DNA from: Syntrophaceae bacterium
Lineage (GTDB): Bacteria > Desulfobacterota > Syntrophia > Syntrophales > Smithellaceae
Assembly (NCBI GenBank): GCA_018436925.1
Contig: JAHDKI010000014.1
Location: 62,001-126,000 of the forward strand
DNA: 64,000 bases
Direction: 5' to 3'
Under the pieces are notes generated by a model. It saw only the letters and a program-made list of their open reading frames with translations, did no database searches and was not told the origin of the DNA. Below, piece by piece: positions 1-6,555 of the stretch. The position numbers and the translations under genes were made by a program. Each line of letters begins with the position of its first letter. Within the stretch, counting starts at the first letter, position 1.

Positions 1-581
1 AACACGCAGGGGGAATCGATATAGTCCAGGTCGAAGGCCGGGCCGACTTTGGCGTAAGATCCGCGTTGGGCGAAATCCAGCACTTCGTTGACCTGAATTT
101 CGTTGCAGGCCCGGATGCAGCGGCCGCAAAGAACGCATTTATTCAAATCTCGGGAAATCATTTTATTGGAGTCGTCCAATGCGTGCCCCGGCGACTGAAT
201 GGGGAATCGGGGCTGATCGATTTTCAGCGAATAGACGAGATTTTGCAATTCGCAGGCGCCGTTTTGTTCGCAGGTCAAACAGTTGTGGTCTCCGGAGGAC
301 CAAAGCAGTTCGACGATCATTTTTCTGGCCGCCACAACGGCGGGGGTGTTGGTTTTCACGACCATGCCGGGGCTGACCGGCATGCAGCAGGACGCAACCA
401 AAGACCGGGCGTTTTCGACCTCCACCACACACACCCGACAGGCGCCGACGTTGGTGGTGTTTTCCAGATGACAAAGCGTGGGAATGAAAATACCTATACT
501 TCTGGCAACATCCAGGATGGTTTGTCCCGGTTTGACCGAAACCTCCCGACCGTCAATTGTAACTGAAATCTTTTTTTCCAT
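1..581 (-). CDS. NuoG/HydA-type iron-sulfur oxidoreductase subunit (partial, C-terminus outside window)
   Basis: Only the first 193 residues are in the window; the frame is open to base 1. It starts at an ATG preceded by GGGAG. In order it shows an N-terminal [2Fe-2S] ferredoxin domain (PTLC, then GACRVC and VASC), a NuoG-type His/Cys segment (HNCLTCEQNGAC) and the first 4Fe-4S motif (CVLCGRCIRAC). This N-terminal arrangement is shared by NuoG, the alpha subunit of NAD-linked formate dehydrogenase, HoxU and the N-terminus of multidomain [FeFe] hydrogenases. The missing part decides which one it is, so only an electron-transferring NAD-linked dehydrogenase or hydrogenase subunit can be claimed. 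It resembles the N-terminus of the hydA at 60869-62629 but is clearly a different gene. Confidence 0.85.
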   Translation of the reverse strand, partial: MEKKISVTIDGREVSVKPGQTILDVARSIGIFIPTLCHLENTTNVGACRVCVVEVENARSLVASCCMPVSPGMVVKTNTPAVVAARKMIVELLWSSGDHNCLTCEQNGACELQNLVYSLKIDQPRFPIQSPGHALDDSNKMISRDLNKCVLCGRCIRACNEIQVNEVLDFAQRGSYAKVGPAFDLDYIDSPCV

Positions 582-663
582 ATTATTCTCCCGTTTGACG
601 AAATGAATCTCAATGCGGAGAAAGGATTCGGCGCATGAGAAAATCGATTTTTGAAAGCGAATT

Positions 664-692
664 TGTATAGGCGCAATTTGTCGGAAAGTCAA
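664..692 (-). promoter_or_regulatory. sigma70-type promoter for the iron-sulfur subunit gene
   Basis: On the minus strand TTGACT (687-692) and TATACA (664-669) are separated by 17 bases. The start codon at 581 lies about 75 nt downstream of the expected transcription start. Assigned by consensus only. Confidence 0.55.
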
Positions 693-817
693 TTATGTCA
701 ATAATGTCATAGACTAAAGTAAATCATGAGTTTCACTATTTTTCTGATAAAAGGGTTCAATGACCGGTAGTTTAAGCCATTTCAATTTACCCGGGAAGCA
801 ATGTCGAAGCTTAAAGG

Positions 818-847
818 TTGTCAAAACGGAAAAGATGTTTATATAAG
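818..847 (+). promoter_or_regulatory. sigma70-type promoter for the radical SAM gene
   Basis: TTGTCA (818-823) and TATAAG (842-847) are spaced 18 bases apart, 26 bases before the start codon at 874. It is divergent from the promoter at 664-692. The 292-bp divergent region (582-873) holds nothing else I can name. Confidence 0.45.
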
Positions 848-873
848 GGCAATGATATTTCGAAGGAGACGTT

Positions 874-1989
874 ATGACGGCACGCATCAATGGTGAATCT
901 TTAATGGGTCATGTAAAGAATTTGGGAAAACTTGAATTTGCCGTGGGCGTTTATAGGCCTCCGAGTGAGGGAGGGGCGGCCTCGCTCCTCTTGAGAATAA
1001 CGGAAAATTGTCCCTGGAATAAATGCACTTTTTGCGAGATGTACAAAGACGAGAAGTTCGTCTACCGCAGCGTGGAGGATGTGAAAAAGGATATCGACAC
1101 GGTGCGAAAAATATCAGACGAAATTCAAGCCGTTTCCTGGGAAATGGGCCTGGGCGGTCGAGTCACCCGCGATGTGGGAATGGCCATTTTAAAAGCGGAT
1201 CCATCTCTGAATATGAATCAGTGTTTTATAACCGTATTTAACTGGTTGTATTCAGGAGGGAAAACGGCTTTTTTACAAGACGCCAACAGTATGATCATGC
1301 GTCCTTCAGAATTTATTGAGGTTTTGAAGCATCTTCGTGAAACCTTGCCAAGCCTGATTCGTGTGACATCCTACACCCGCTCGAAAACATTGGCCCAGAG
1401 AAAAATTGAGGAACTCATTGCCATTCGGGAAGCCGGCCTTGATCGCATACATGTCGGTCTGGAAACCGGTGACGACGAATTGCTCAAAATCGTTCGCAAA
1501 GGGGTCACCAGCGCCGAACAAATCGAAGGCGGCAAAAAGGCCGTGGCCGCGGGATTTCAGCTCTCTGAATACTGGATGCCCGATCTGGGAGGACGCGAGC
1601 GCTGGCGTCAGCATGCCGAAAACACAGCCAGAGTGTTAAATGAGATCAACCCACACTATATCCGCTCGCGTCCCTTTGTCCCCCGACAGGGCACGGAGAT
1701 TTTTGAAGACTACGCGCAAGGCCGTTTGCACATTTCTTCGCCGCACGAGCGCTTGGAGGAGCTTCAGGTGATGATCGAAAATCTGAGGGTAACGTCCCGG
1801 GTTTGTTTCGACCACAATATGAATTCCTGGACCAATCGGCAAGGCGGGCTGCTTTTTTCGATGGATTACGAGGGCTACAAATTTCCCGAGGAGAAGCCGC
1901 ATGTTCTGGATCTGATCCGCGAAGGTCTGTCTGTTGATGAATCGCGGCACATCAACATCAAAGAACTCATTGCCATGGGATCGCTCTAA
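874..1989 (+). CDS. Radical SAM protein
   Basis: 371 residues, starting at an ATG behind a good AAGGAG. Cys46, Cys51 and Cys54 (CPWNKCTFC) make a CX4CX2C cluster motif, one residue longer in the first gap than the usual CX3CX2C. This form is seen in a COG1032-like group of radical SAM proteins. Downstream are a glycine-rich segment (EMGLGGR) and a conserved HVGLETGDDELL strand typical of the Elp3/MiaB-like TIM barrel. I see no B12-binding domain and no C-terminal SPASM cluster. The substrate is unknown. It stands alone on the plus strand with its own promoter, next to the small TM1266-like gene, 114 bp away. Confidence 0.85.
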   Translation: MTARINGESLMGHVKNLGKLEFAVGVYRPPSEGGAASLLLRITENCPWNKCTFCEMYKDEKFVYRSVEDVKKDIDTVRKISDEIQAVSWEMGLGGRVTRDVGMAILKADPSLNMNQCFITVFNWLYSGGKTAFLQDANSMIMRPSEFIEVLKHLRETLPSLIRVTSYTRSKTLAQRKIEELIAIREAGLDRIHVGLETGDDELLKIVRKGVTSAEQIEGGKKAVAAGFQLSEYWMPDLGGRERWRQHAENTARVLNEINPHYIRSRPFVPRQGTEIFEDYAQGRLHISSPHERLEELQVMIENLRVTSRVCFDHNMNSWTNRQGGLLFSMDYEGYKFPEEKPHVLDLIREGLSVDESRHINIKELIAMGSL

Positions 1990-2102
1990 ACGGAATTTAT
2001 GATTGTCCAACGCATAGACAAGTTCAGAAAACAAGTTGAATAAGCGCCGACGTTTGGGATAAGATCTGGGCTCAAATCACTCCGAAAAGGAGATCATGGT
2101 GT

Positions 2103-2360
2103 ATGACAAAACGAATTGTGTTGGGTGTCCAGGTAACCGATCGGGTCAAGGAAATTCCCGAGGTGCAGAAGGTCTTAACGGAATACGGCTGCAACATTCG
2201 AACGCGGCTGGGGTTGCACGAAGTTTCCAAAAAGATTTGCTCGGCCACAGGATTGCTGATTCTTGATACGTTCGGAGACGAAGCGGATATCTTGATGATG
2301 GAGAAAAAGCTCAAGAAGGTTAAGGGGCTGATCGTCCGGAAAATGGTTTTTGAGGCGTGA
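2103..2360 (+). CDS. TM1266-like small ACT/ferredoxin-fold protein (paralogue 1)
   Basis: 85 residues, start chosen at the ATG 10 nt after AAAAGGAG; the ATG at 2096 is in another frame. It aligns end to end with the TM1266-type protein at 4909-5157: both begin M-x-KRI, then TDR, a V-x-x-(V/I)L-x-(E/D)(Y/F)G block and R-(L/M)-GL, and both end in a beta strand rich in V and K. The family (iron-only hydrogenase system regulator) accompanies hydE/hydG in many anaerobes; its biochemical role is not established. This copy is convergent with hydE and lies on the other strand, so it is probably not part of the hydG-hydE transcript. Confidence 0.7.
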   Translation: MTKRIVLGVQVTDRVKEIPEVQKVLTEYGCNIRTRLGLHEVSKKICSATGLLILDTFGDEADILMMEKKLKKVKGLIVRKMVFEA

Positions 2361-2430
2361 TCATCATGCCGTTCCGGCAGGGAAAGGTGTCATTATTCCG
2401 CGCCGGGATAGCCCGCCTTAAGAATTGCTT

Positions 2431-3501
2431 TTAATGCAAGGTCGGTTCGGAATTCAGGGTCTTTGGCCGATTGCCGACCGATGTGCTGATCGTTCTGCCG
2501 ATCGATTCGAAATCCTTTTTCAGCCCCTTGATGATTTCTTCGGCTGAGCCCACATCCGCGCGTCCCGGATAAATGTCGTACCGGCGTTTGTAAGCCTCGG
2601 GCGTGAAATCCGGCATGACCACGTTGGCTCCGGCTGCAAGAGCAAGCAGGCGCCCCTGGGGATGCAGGGTGGCCAGCGCAGTCGTGGCGGGGATATTCGT
2701 GTTGCGCGTGAGAAGCCGGGCGATGGCGATGACTCGAAGCGTCATGTCGATGCCGTCGTTTTCAATGCCCGCAAGCGGCGTGTCCGGATGCGGCAGAAAC
2801 GGGCCGATGCCCAGCATGTCGGCATCGAGCATGCGCATCAGCAACAGATCATCGGCGAGGATTTCCGGCGTTTGCCCCGGGAGCCCGACCATGTTGCCCG
2901 TGCCCGTCTCGAAGCCCAGAGTTTTGAGCGTCTGAAGACAGGATACGCGCGCGTCCAGGCGGCAGCCGGGACGCAAATACTGATAAAGCTCCGTCGAAGC
3001 GGTTTCGTGTTTAAGCAGGTATCGGTTCGCGCCCGCTTCGGCAAACGCGCGATAATCGGAAGCCGGCCGCTCGCCGATTGAGAGCGTCAGAACCAGATCG
3101 GTTTCTTCTTTGATCGATTCCACAAGACGGCAGATTTTGTCCGCATTATAGAAGGAGTCCTCGCCGGATTGCAAAACGCAGGTGGCGATACCAGCCTTTT
3201 TGATGGTTGCGGCTGTTTCCAAAATCTCTTGGTCCGTCATACGGTACCGCTCCACCTTCGCATTCCCCTGGCGAAGCCCGCAATACAGGCAATTGCGCTG
3301 GCAGACATTGGAAAACTCGATAATGCCGCGCAGAAAAATTTCATTGCCCACGTCGTTGTGACGCACGCGGTCGGCCGTGGCGAAAAGATCCGAAAGAAGC
3401 TCCCCCGGCATTTTCAAAAGCACGATAATGTCCTCGCGGGTTAAAGGCTTGCCGATTTCGGCCTTCAACAGCAGTTTTTCAATCCGGTCAGATATAGACA
3501 T
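2431..3501 (-). CDS. hydE: [FeFe] hydrogenase maturase HydE (radical SAM)
   Basis: 356 residues, starting MSISDR behind AAGGAA; an upstream in-frame extension exists but lies inside hydG. HydE acts with HydG and HydF to build the diiron subcluster of the H-cluster. Cys67, Cys71 and Cys74 (CQRNCLYC) are the radical SAM cluster ligands, followed by CGLRQGN. The motifs TGTGNMVGLPGQT and IGIGPFLPHP-like (LGIGPFLPHP) and the ANVVMPDFTP strand are typical of HydE. The C-terminal cysteines that bind a second, dispensable [4Fe-4S] cluster in Thermotoga HydE are absent here. The start overlaps the hydG stop by 14 bp, indicating translational coupling. Confidence 0.95.
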   Translation of the reverse strand: MSISDRIEKLLLKAEIGKPLTREDIIVLLKMPGELLSDLFATADRVRHNDVGNEIFLRGIIEFSNVCQRNCLYCGLRQGNAKVERYRMTDQEILETAATIKKAGIATCVLQSGEDSFYNADKICRLVESIKEETDLVLTLSIGERPASDYRAFAEAGANRYLLKHETASTELYQYLRPGCRLDARVSCLQTLKTLGFETGTGNMVGLPGQTPEILADDLLLMRMLDADMLGIGPFLPHPDTPLAGIENDGIDMTLRVIAIARLLTRNTNIPATTALATLHPQGRLLALAAGANVVMPDFTPEAYKRRYDIYPGRADVGSAEEIIKGLKKDFESIGRTISTSVGNRPKTLNSEPTLH

Positions 3502-4882
3502 CGCGTTTTCCTTCTTTGATGGTCTCAAGTCGATCGGACACCATTTTTTTGCGTTTGGTTTTAAACGATTTTTCGAGCATTTCCGAAATGAGTTTTTCAC
3601 CGGCTTCGCGGGTTTTCGGGCTTGCGTAGTCCAGTAGGTATTCTTTGAATGAAAAGACCGCGTTGGTCTGGCAGAATTTCTGAATAAGCCCCGGTTTGGC
3701 CAGATCCATAAAGTCTTTGCCGGTGCGGCCCAGACGGTAACAGGCGGTACAGAAGCTGGGAATATGGCCGCGTTCGGTGATGTCATAGATGACTTCATCG
3801 AGCGTGCGGGTGTCGCCGAGGTTGAACTGGGCGGCGCGGAAACGGTCGCTGGTCGTATCCGAATAGCCGCCGGGATTGGTGCGCGAGCCGGCGCTGATCT
3901 GTGAGACGCCGTAGTTGAAAACTTCGGAGCGAAGCGCGGCGTTTTCCCGCGTGGTCAGGATGATTCCCGTGTAGGGAACCGCCATGCGCAAAATGGCGAC
4001 CAGCTTTTTGAAATCGGAATCCGAAACCGGCATGGGCGGGGCGATGGCCGCCGGCGCATTAAACGCCGGTTCCAGCCGCGGAATGGAAATCGTATGCGGG
4101 CCGACGCCGCAGTCTTTCTCCAACTGCCGGGCATGCAACAACAGCCCCAGAACGTCAAATTTATAATCATACAGGCCGAAAAGCGCGCCGATGCCCACGT
4201 CGTCGATGCCGGCTTCCTGCGCGCGATGCATGGCTCTCAAGCGATTGACGTAATCTTTTTTCGGGCCGGAGGGATGCATCTTTTTGTAGGTTTCGTGATG
4301 ATATGTTTCCTGAAAGAGCAGGTACGTGCCGATGCCGGTATTTTTCAGGCGCCGGAATTCGTCAACGTCCAGAGGCGCCAGCTCCACATTGATGCGGCGG
4401 ATTTCGCCGCCTTTTTCCGTTTTGGTGGCATAGGCCGTTTCGATGGCTTCAATGAAGTAATCCAGGCTCGATCGCGACGGATGTTCGCCGCACAGCATCA
4501 AAAGGCGCTTATGCCCTTCGCGCTGGAGAACTTCCACTTCTTTTTTGATCTGATCCATCGTCAGCGCAACGCGGTTGAGTTCGTGGTTATCTCGCCGGAA
4601 GCCGCAATACAGGCAGTTGTTGGAACAATGATTGGCCACGTAAAGCGGGGCGAACAGCACCAGCCGATTGCCGTAAATATCCTGCTTGATTCTGTGAGCC
4701 GCCTCAAGAATGGCGCCGATCAATTCTTCATCTTCCGTCTGAAGCAGGATGGCGACATCTTCAGGCGTCAGGCCTCTGAGCTCGTAAGCTTTGTCGATGA
4801 TCTCGCGGACGTTGAGCGGGTCGGGATTCTTCGCCCGATACAGAATGTCCTCAATGGTATTGTCATCAATGAAATCTTGCAT
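3488..4882 (-). CDS. hydG: [FeFe] hydrogenase maturase HydG (tyrosine lyase)
   Basis: 464 residues, the normal length for HydG. HydG cleaves tyrosine to p-cresol and releases CO and cyanide as Fe(CO)2(CN) synthons. The radical SAM cluster is CX3CX2C at Cys86, Cys90 and Cys93 (CSNNCLYC). The C-terminal auxiliary cluster motif is complete: CTAC followed 22 residues later by Cys (CX2CX22C), the site of synthon assembly, so the enzyme should be fully functional. It starts at an ATG behind GAAGGA, 26 bp downstream of the TM1266-type gene, and overlaps hydE. It differs from the related ThiH by this C-terminal motif. Confidence 0.97.
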   Translation of the reverse strand: MQDFIDDNTIEDILYRAKNPDPLNVREIIDKAYELRGLTPEDVAILLQTEDEELIGAILEAAHRIKQDIYGNRLVLFAPLYVANHCSNNCLYCGFRRDNHELNRVALTMDQIKKEVEVLQREGHKRLLMLCGEHPSRSSLDYFIEAIETAYATKTEKGGEIRRINVELAPLDVDEFRRLKNTGIGTYLLFQETYHHETYKKMHPSGPKKDYVNRLRAMHRAQEAGIDDVGIGALFGLYDYKFDVLGLLLHARQLEKDCGVGPHTISIPRLEPAFNAPAAIAPPMPVSDSDFKKLVAILRMAVPYTGIILTTRENAALRSEVFNYGVSQISAGSRTNPGGYSDTTSDRFRAAQFNLGDTRTLDEVIYDITERGHIPSFCTACYRLGRTGKDFMDLAKPGLIQKFCQTNAVFSFKEYLLDYASPKTREAGEKLISEMLEKSFKTKRKKMVSDRLETIKEGKRDVYI

Positions 4883-4908
4883 GGTGTATTATTATCCTTC
4901 AATGAAAT

Positions 4909-5157
4909 TTAAATTTTTGTAAGCGATGCCTTGACGGAAACGCCGGGAAGCGCCCCCAGTTTGCCGGTCAGCGCCCCGATGTCGTCGGTCGAGGCATGAA
5001 CGATCAGCGCGATGATGTGCAGATCGCCCGGTGCGGAAGGCAGGCCCATGCGTCCGATAATCATTTCGCCGAAATCGCAAAGAATCTGGTTGACCTTCTG
5101 TGCCTGACGGGACCGGTCGGTGATGATAATCGTAATAGTTCCGATGCGCTTATCCAT
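4909..5157 (-). CDS. TM1266-type iron-only hydrogenase system regulator (paralogue 2)
   Basis: 82 residues, start fixed by AGGAGG six bases before the ATG at 5157. The sequence pattern (TIIITDR, then IIGRMGLP, then HIIALIVHAST) matches the TM1266 family, an ACT/NikR-C-like fold found with hydrogenase maturation genes. A regulatory role has been proposed for the family on gene context but has not been shown. It is the first gene of the operon TM1266-hydG-hydE, and its mRNA begins with the structured leader at 5314-5417. Confidence 0.85.
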   Translation of the reverse strand: MDKRIGTITIIITDRSRQAQKVNQILCDFGEMIIGRMGLPSAPGDLHIIALIVHASTDDIGALTGKLGALPGVSVKASLTKI

Positions 5158-5313
5158 ATTCCTCCTAGTCATTCCACTTTTTGCGCGTGAGACCGGCGCA
5201 TACTGGTGGAGGGGGTGAGGGCAGGAGAGGAGAAAACATCCCGCTTGGCTTCGCTGCGGAGATAATTCAACTAACCAACTCTGCTGCACTTCGTTTGCAT
5301 CGTTGGAGTTTCA

Positions 5314-5349
5314 TTAAAAAAGGTTTGATCCCGGAAGAATCAAACCTTT
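5314..5349 (-). terminator. Intrinsic terminator of leader A
   Basis: An 11-bp perfect stem (AAAGGTTTGAT with ATCAAACCTTT) around a 9-nt loop is followed on the minus strand by a run of T. It lies about 155 nt before the first gene of the operon, so it acts as an attenuator, not an end-of-operon signal. Confidence 0.75.
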
Positions 5350-5417
5350 AGTTGGCGCTGTAAAGACTTTCGACTCCCCTTAAGATCAGGACCACCCTCC
5401 CTCTCAGGTCAATGTTT
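5314..5417 (-). promoter_or_regulatory. Structured leader A (candidate riboswitch) upstream of TM1266-hydG-hydE
   Basis: Read on the minus strand: GACCTGAGAG (5410-5401), seven bases, GG, a hairpin (GGTCCT with AGGGGA), then CGAAAG, a 23-nt tail and finally the terminator stem that starts AAAGGT. The ACCT before the GAGAG box can pair with AGGT in the 5' arm of the terminator, giving mutually exclusive folds. The same layout occurs at three other loci in this window. The ligand is unknown and I do not recognise the class. This copy is the most diverged of the four; its tail is longer. Confidence 0.6.
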
Positions 5418-5423
5418 GAAAGC

Positions 5424-5453
5424 TTAATACCTGCATGCCCGGATATTTGTCAA
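5424..5453 (-). promoter_or_regulatory. sigma70-type promoter of the TM1266-hydG-hydE operon
   Basis: TTGACA (5448-5453) and TATTAA (5424-5429) on the minus strand are 18 bases apart. The expected start falls immediately before leader A, which supports the leader being transcribed. Confidence 0.6.
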
Positions 5454-5464
5454 TGAAAATATTC

Positions 5465-5494
5465 TTGACAAAAAGGTAATACTATTTATATATT
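5465..5494 (+). promoter_or_regulatory. sigma70-type promoter of the metal-uptake (tonB) operon
   Basis: A consensus TTGACA (5465-5470) and TATATT (5489-5494) with 18 bases between (or TATATA with 16). It is back to back with the hyd operon promoter at 5424-5453. The first gene starts at 5609. Confidence 0.6.
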
Positions 5495-5495
5495 C

Positions 5496-5538
5496 GTGCC
5501 ACGCAAGCCGGGGCGCCCTGATTCTCATATAGTGGCAT
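5496..5538 (+). repeat. Inverted repeat just downstream of the tonB-operon promoter
   Basis: GTGCCAC (5496-5502) and GTGGCAT (5532-5538) are complementary with one G-T and flank about 29 bases. The position at the start of the transcript would suit either an operator half-site pair or an RNA hairpin. It does not match the spacing of the known NikR operators, so I leave the binding factor open. Confidence 0.35.
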
Positions 5539-5608
5539 GCACTCCGGCAAGACTCCGTCAGTTATGAGGATTGACGGTCATCGCCTTTGGCCATAGCGAA
5601 GCAATCAT

Positions 5609-6418
5609 ATGAACAATTACAATGTATCCTCAACCGCGACAGCAACCACATCGCATCACAAGAAAGCCGTCTTGTTTTCGATCGCTTTGCATCTGGTTGT
5701 CTTTTTGTTTTTTATGCTGACGCCATCGGCTGCGCGCATTCCCGGCCATGACGTCTTATTCGTTTCGCTCCATAGTGAAGCGGCGATTCCCATGGGATCA
5801 AATGGGCCTGATGTTCGGATGCAGGAGTCCCCGCCTGTCAAGATGGTTGGCGACAATCCCCCCGTCGCCGCTTTGCCCGCCGATGTTGCCAGTCGGAATC
5901 AGCGTGTAGTTCCGGAGGAAAAACAACAGGTCGCGATGGTCGAAAAGGCCCCCTCGCAAGATAGTCCTGATGAGATAAAAGACGACAACAGCAGCCCTTT
6001 TGCAGCGCCTGCATCGGACAGTATTCCATCCGGAGCTTCTGTAGCGACCGCAACGGACACGCTGTTGCCCGGGGCTTCTTTAGCCGGCATTGAAGACGTC
6101 AAGATGTCGGGGGGAAACTCGGCATCGCCGGTCGTAAGCCGGTTTGGAGATCGCGGCGCGCCTGCCTTCGTTTATCAGAAAATTCCGGATTATCCGGCGC
6201 TGGCGAGGCGTCTTGGAAAAGAGGGCAGGGTTTTGCTGAAACTGCTGATCGACGCCAATGGAAAATTGTTGAATGTCGAGGTGGTCGAAGCGGCGGGATA
6301 CGGCTTTACGGAGGCCGCCGTCGCCGCGGTTCAAAAATCAACCTACGCGCCGGGAATTCGAGACGGTGTCAGGGTGACAACTTGGGCGCTTCTGCCCATC
6401 AGTTTCCGTTTCCTTTAA
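5609..6418 (+). CDS. tonB: TonB energy transducer
   Basis: 269 residues. A short cytoplasmic N-terminus is followed by one membrane helix (about residues 20-40), a long variable periplasmic linker with little structure, and a C-terminal TonB domain with the signature YPALARRLGKEGRVLLK and ending SFRFL. It transmits proton-motive force to the outer-membrane receptor encoded next. The ATG has no strong ribosome site, and in-frame alternatives upstream are closed by a TAG. Being first in an operon with its own receptor suggests a dedicated TonB. Confidence 0.9.
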   Translation: MNNYNVSSTATATTSHHKKAVLFSIALHLVVFLFFMLTPSAARIPGHDVLFVSLHSEAAIPMGSNGPDVRMQESPPVKMVGDNPPVAALPADVASRNQRVVPEEKQQVAMVEKAPSQDSPDEIKDDNSSPFAAPASDSIPSGASVATATDTLLPGASLAGIEDVKMSGGNSASPVVSRFGDRGAPAFVYQKIPDYPALARRLGKEGRVLLKLLIDANGKLLNVEVVEAAGYGFTEAAVAAVQKSTYAPGIRDGVRVTTWALLPISFRFL

Positions 6419-6425
6419 GAAAAAA

Positions 6426-6512
6426 GAGGCAGGGCATAACCTTGGGCGAGGACGCCCTGCCCCGGATGAAGGGTAAAAAACATCAAGAAAATCACCCCTC
6501 AGGCGTTTTTTT
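6426..6512 (+). promoter_or_regulatory. Possible attenuator between tonB and the receptor gene
   Basis: A strong hairpin (GGCAGGGC with GCCCTGCC, 6430-6462) is followed by GGGT...ACCC and CAGGCG running into seven T. CGCCCTG, part of the first hairpin, could instead pair with CAGGCG to form a terminator ending in the T run. The two folds exclude each other. A near-perfect anti-SD match (6520-6530) follows, then a second GGAGG before the receptor start. Evidence is by eye only. Confidence 0.35.
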
Positions 6513-6555
6513 ATAGCAGAAAGGAGGTGAAAAGTAAAATCAAAGGAGGAAGATA

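Noticed and set aside
66-566. Long plus-strand open frame over the first gene
   Set aside because: It is the antisense of a well-defined iron-sulfur protein on the minus strand and has no recognisable protein features.
5496-5538. NikR operator
   Set aside because: The two half-sites are too far apart and do not match known NikR half-site sequences.
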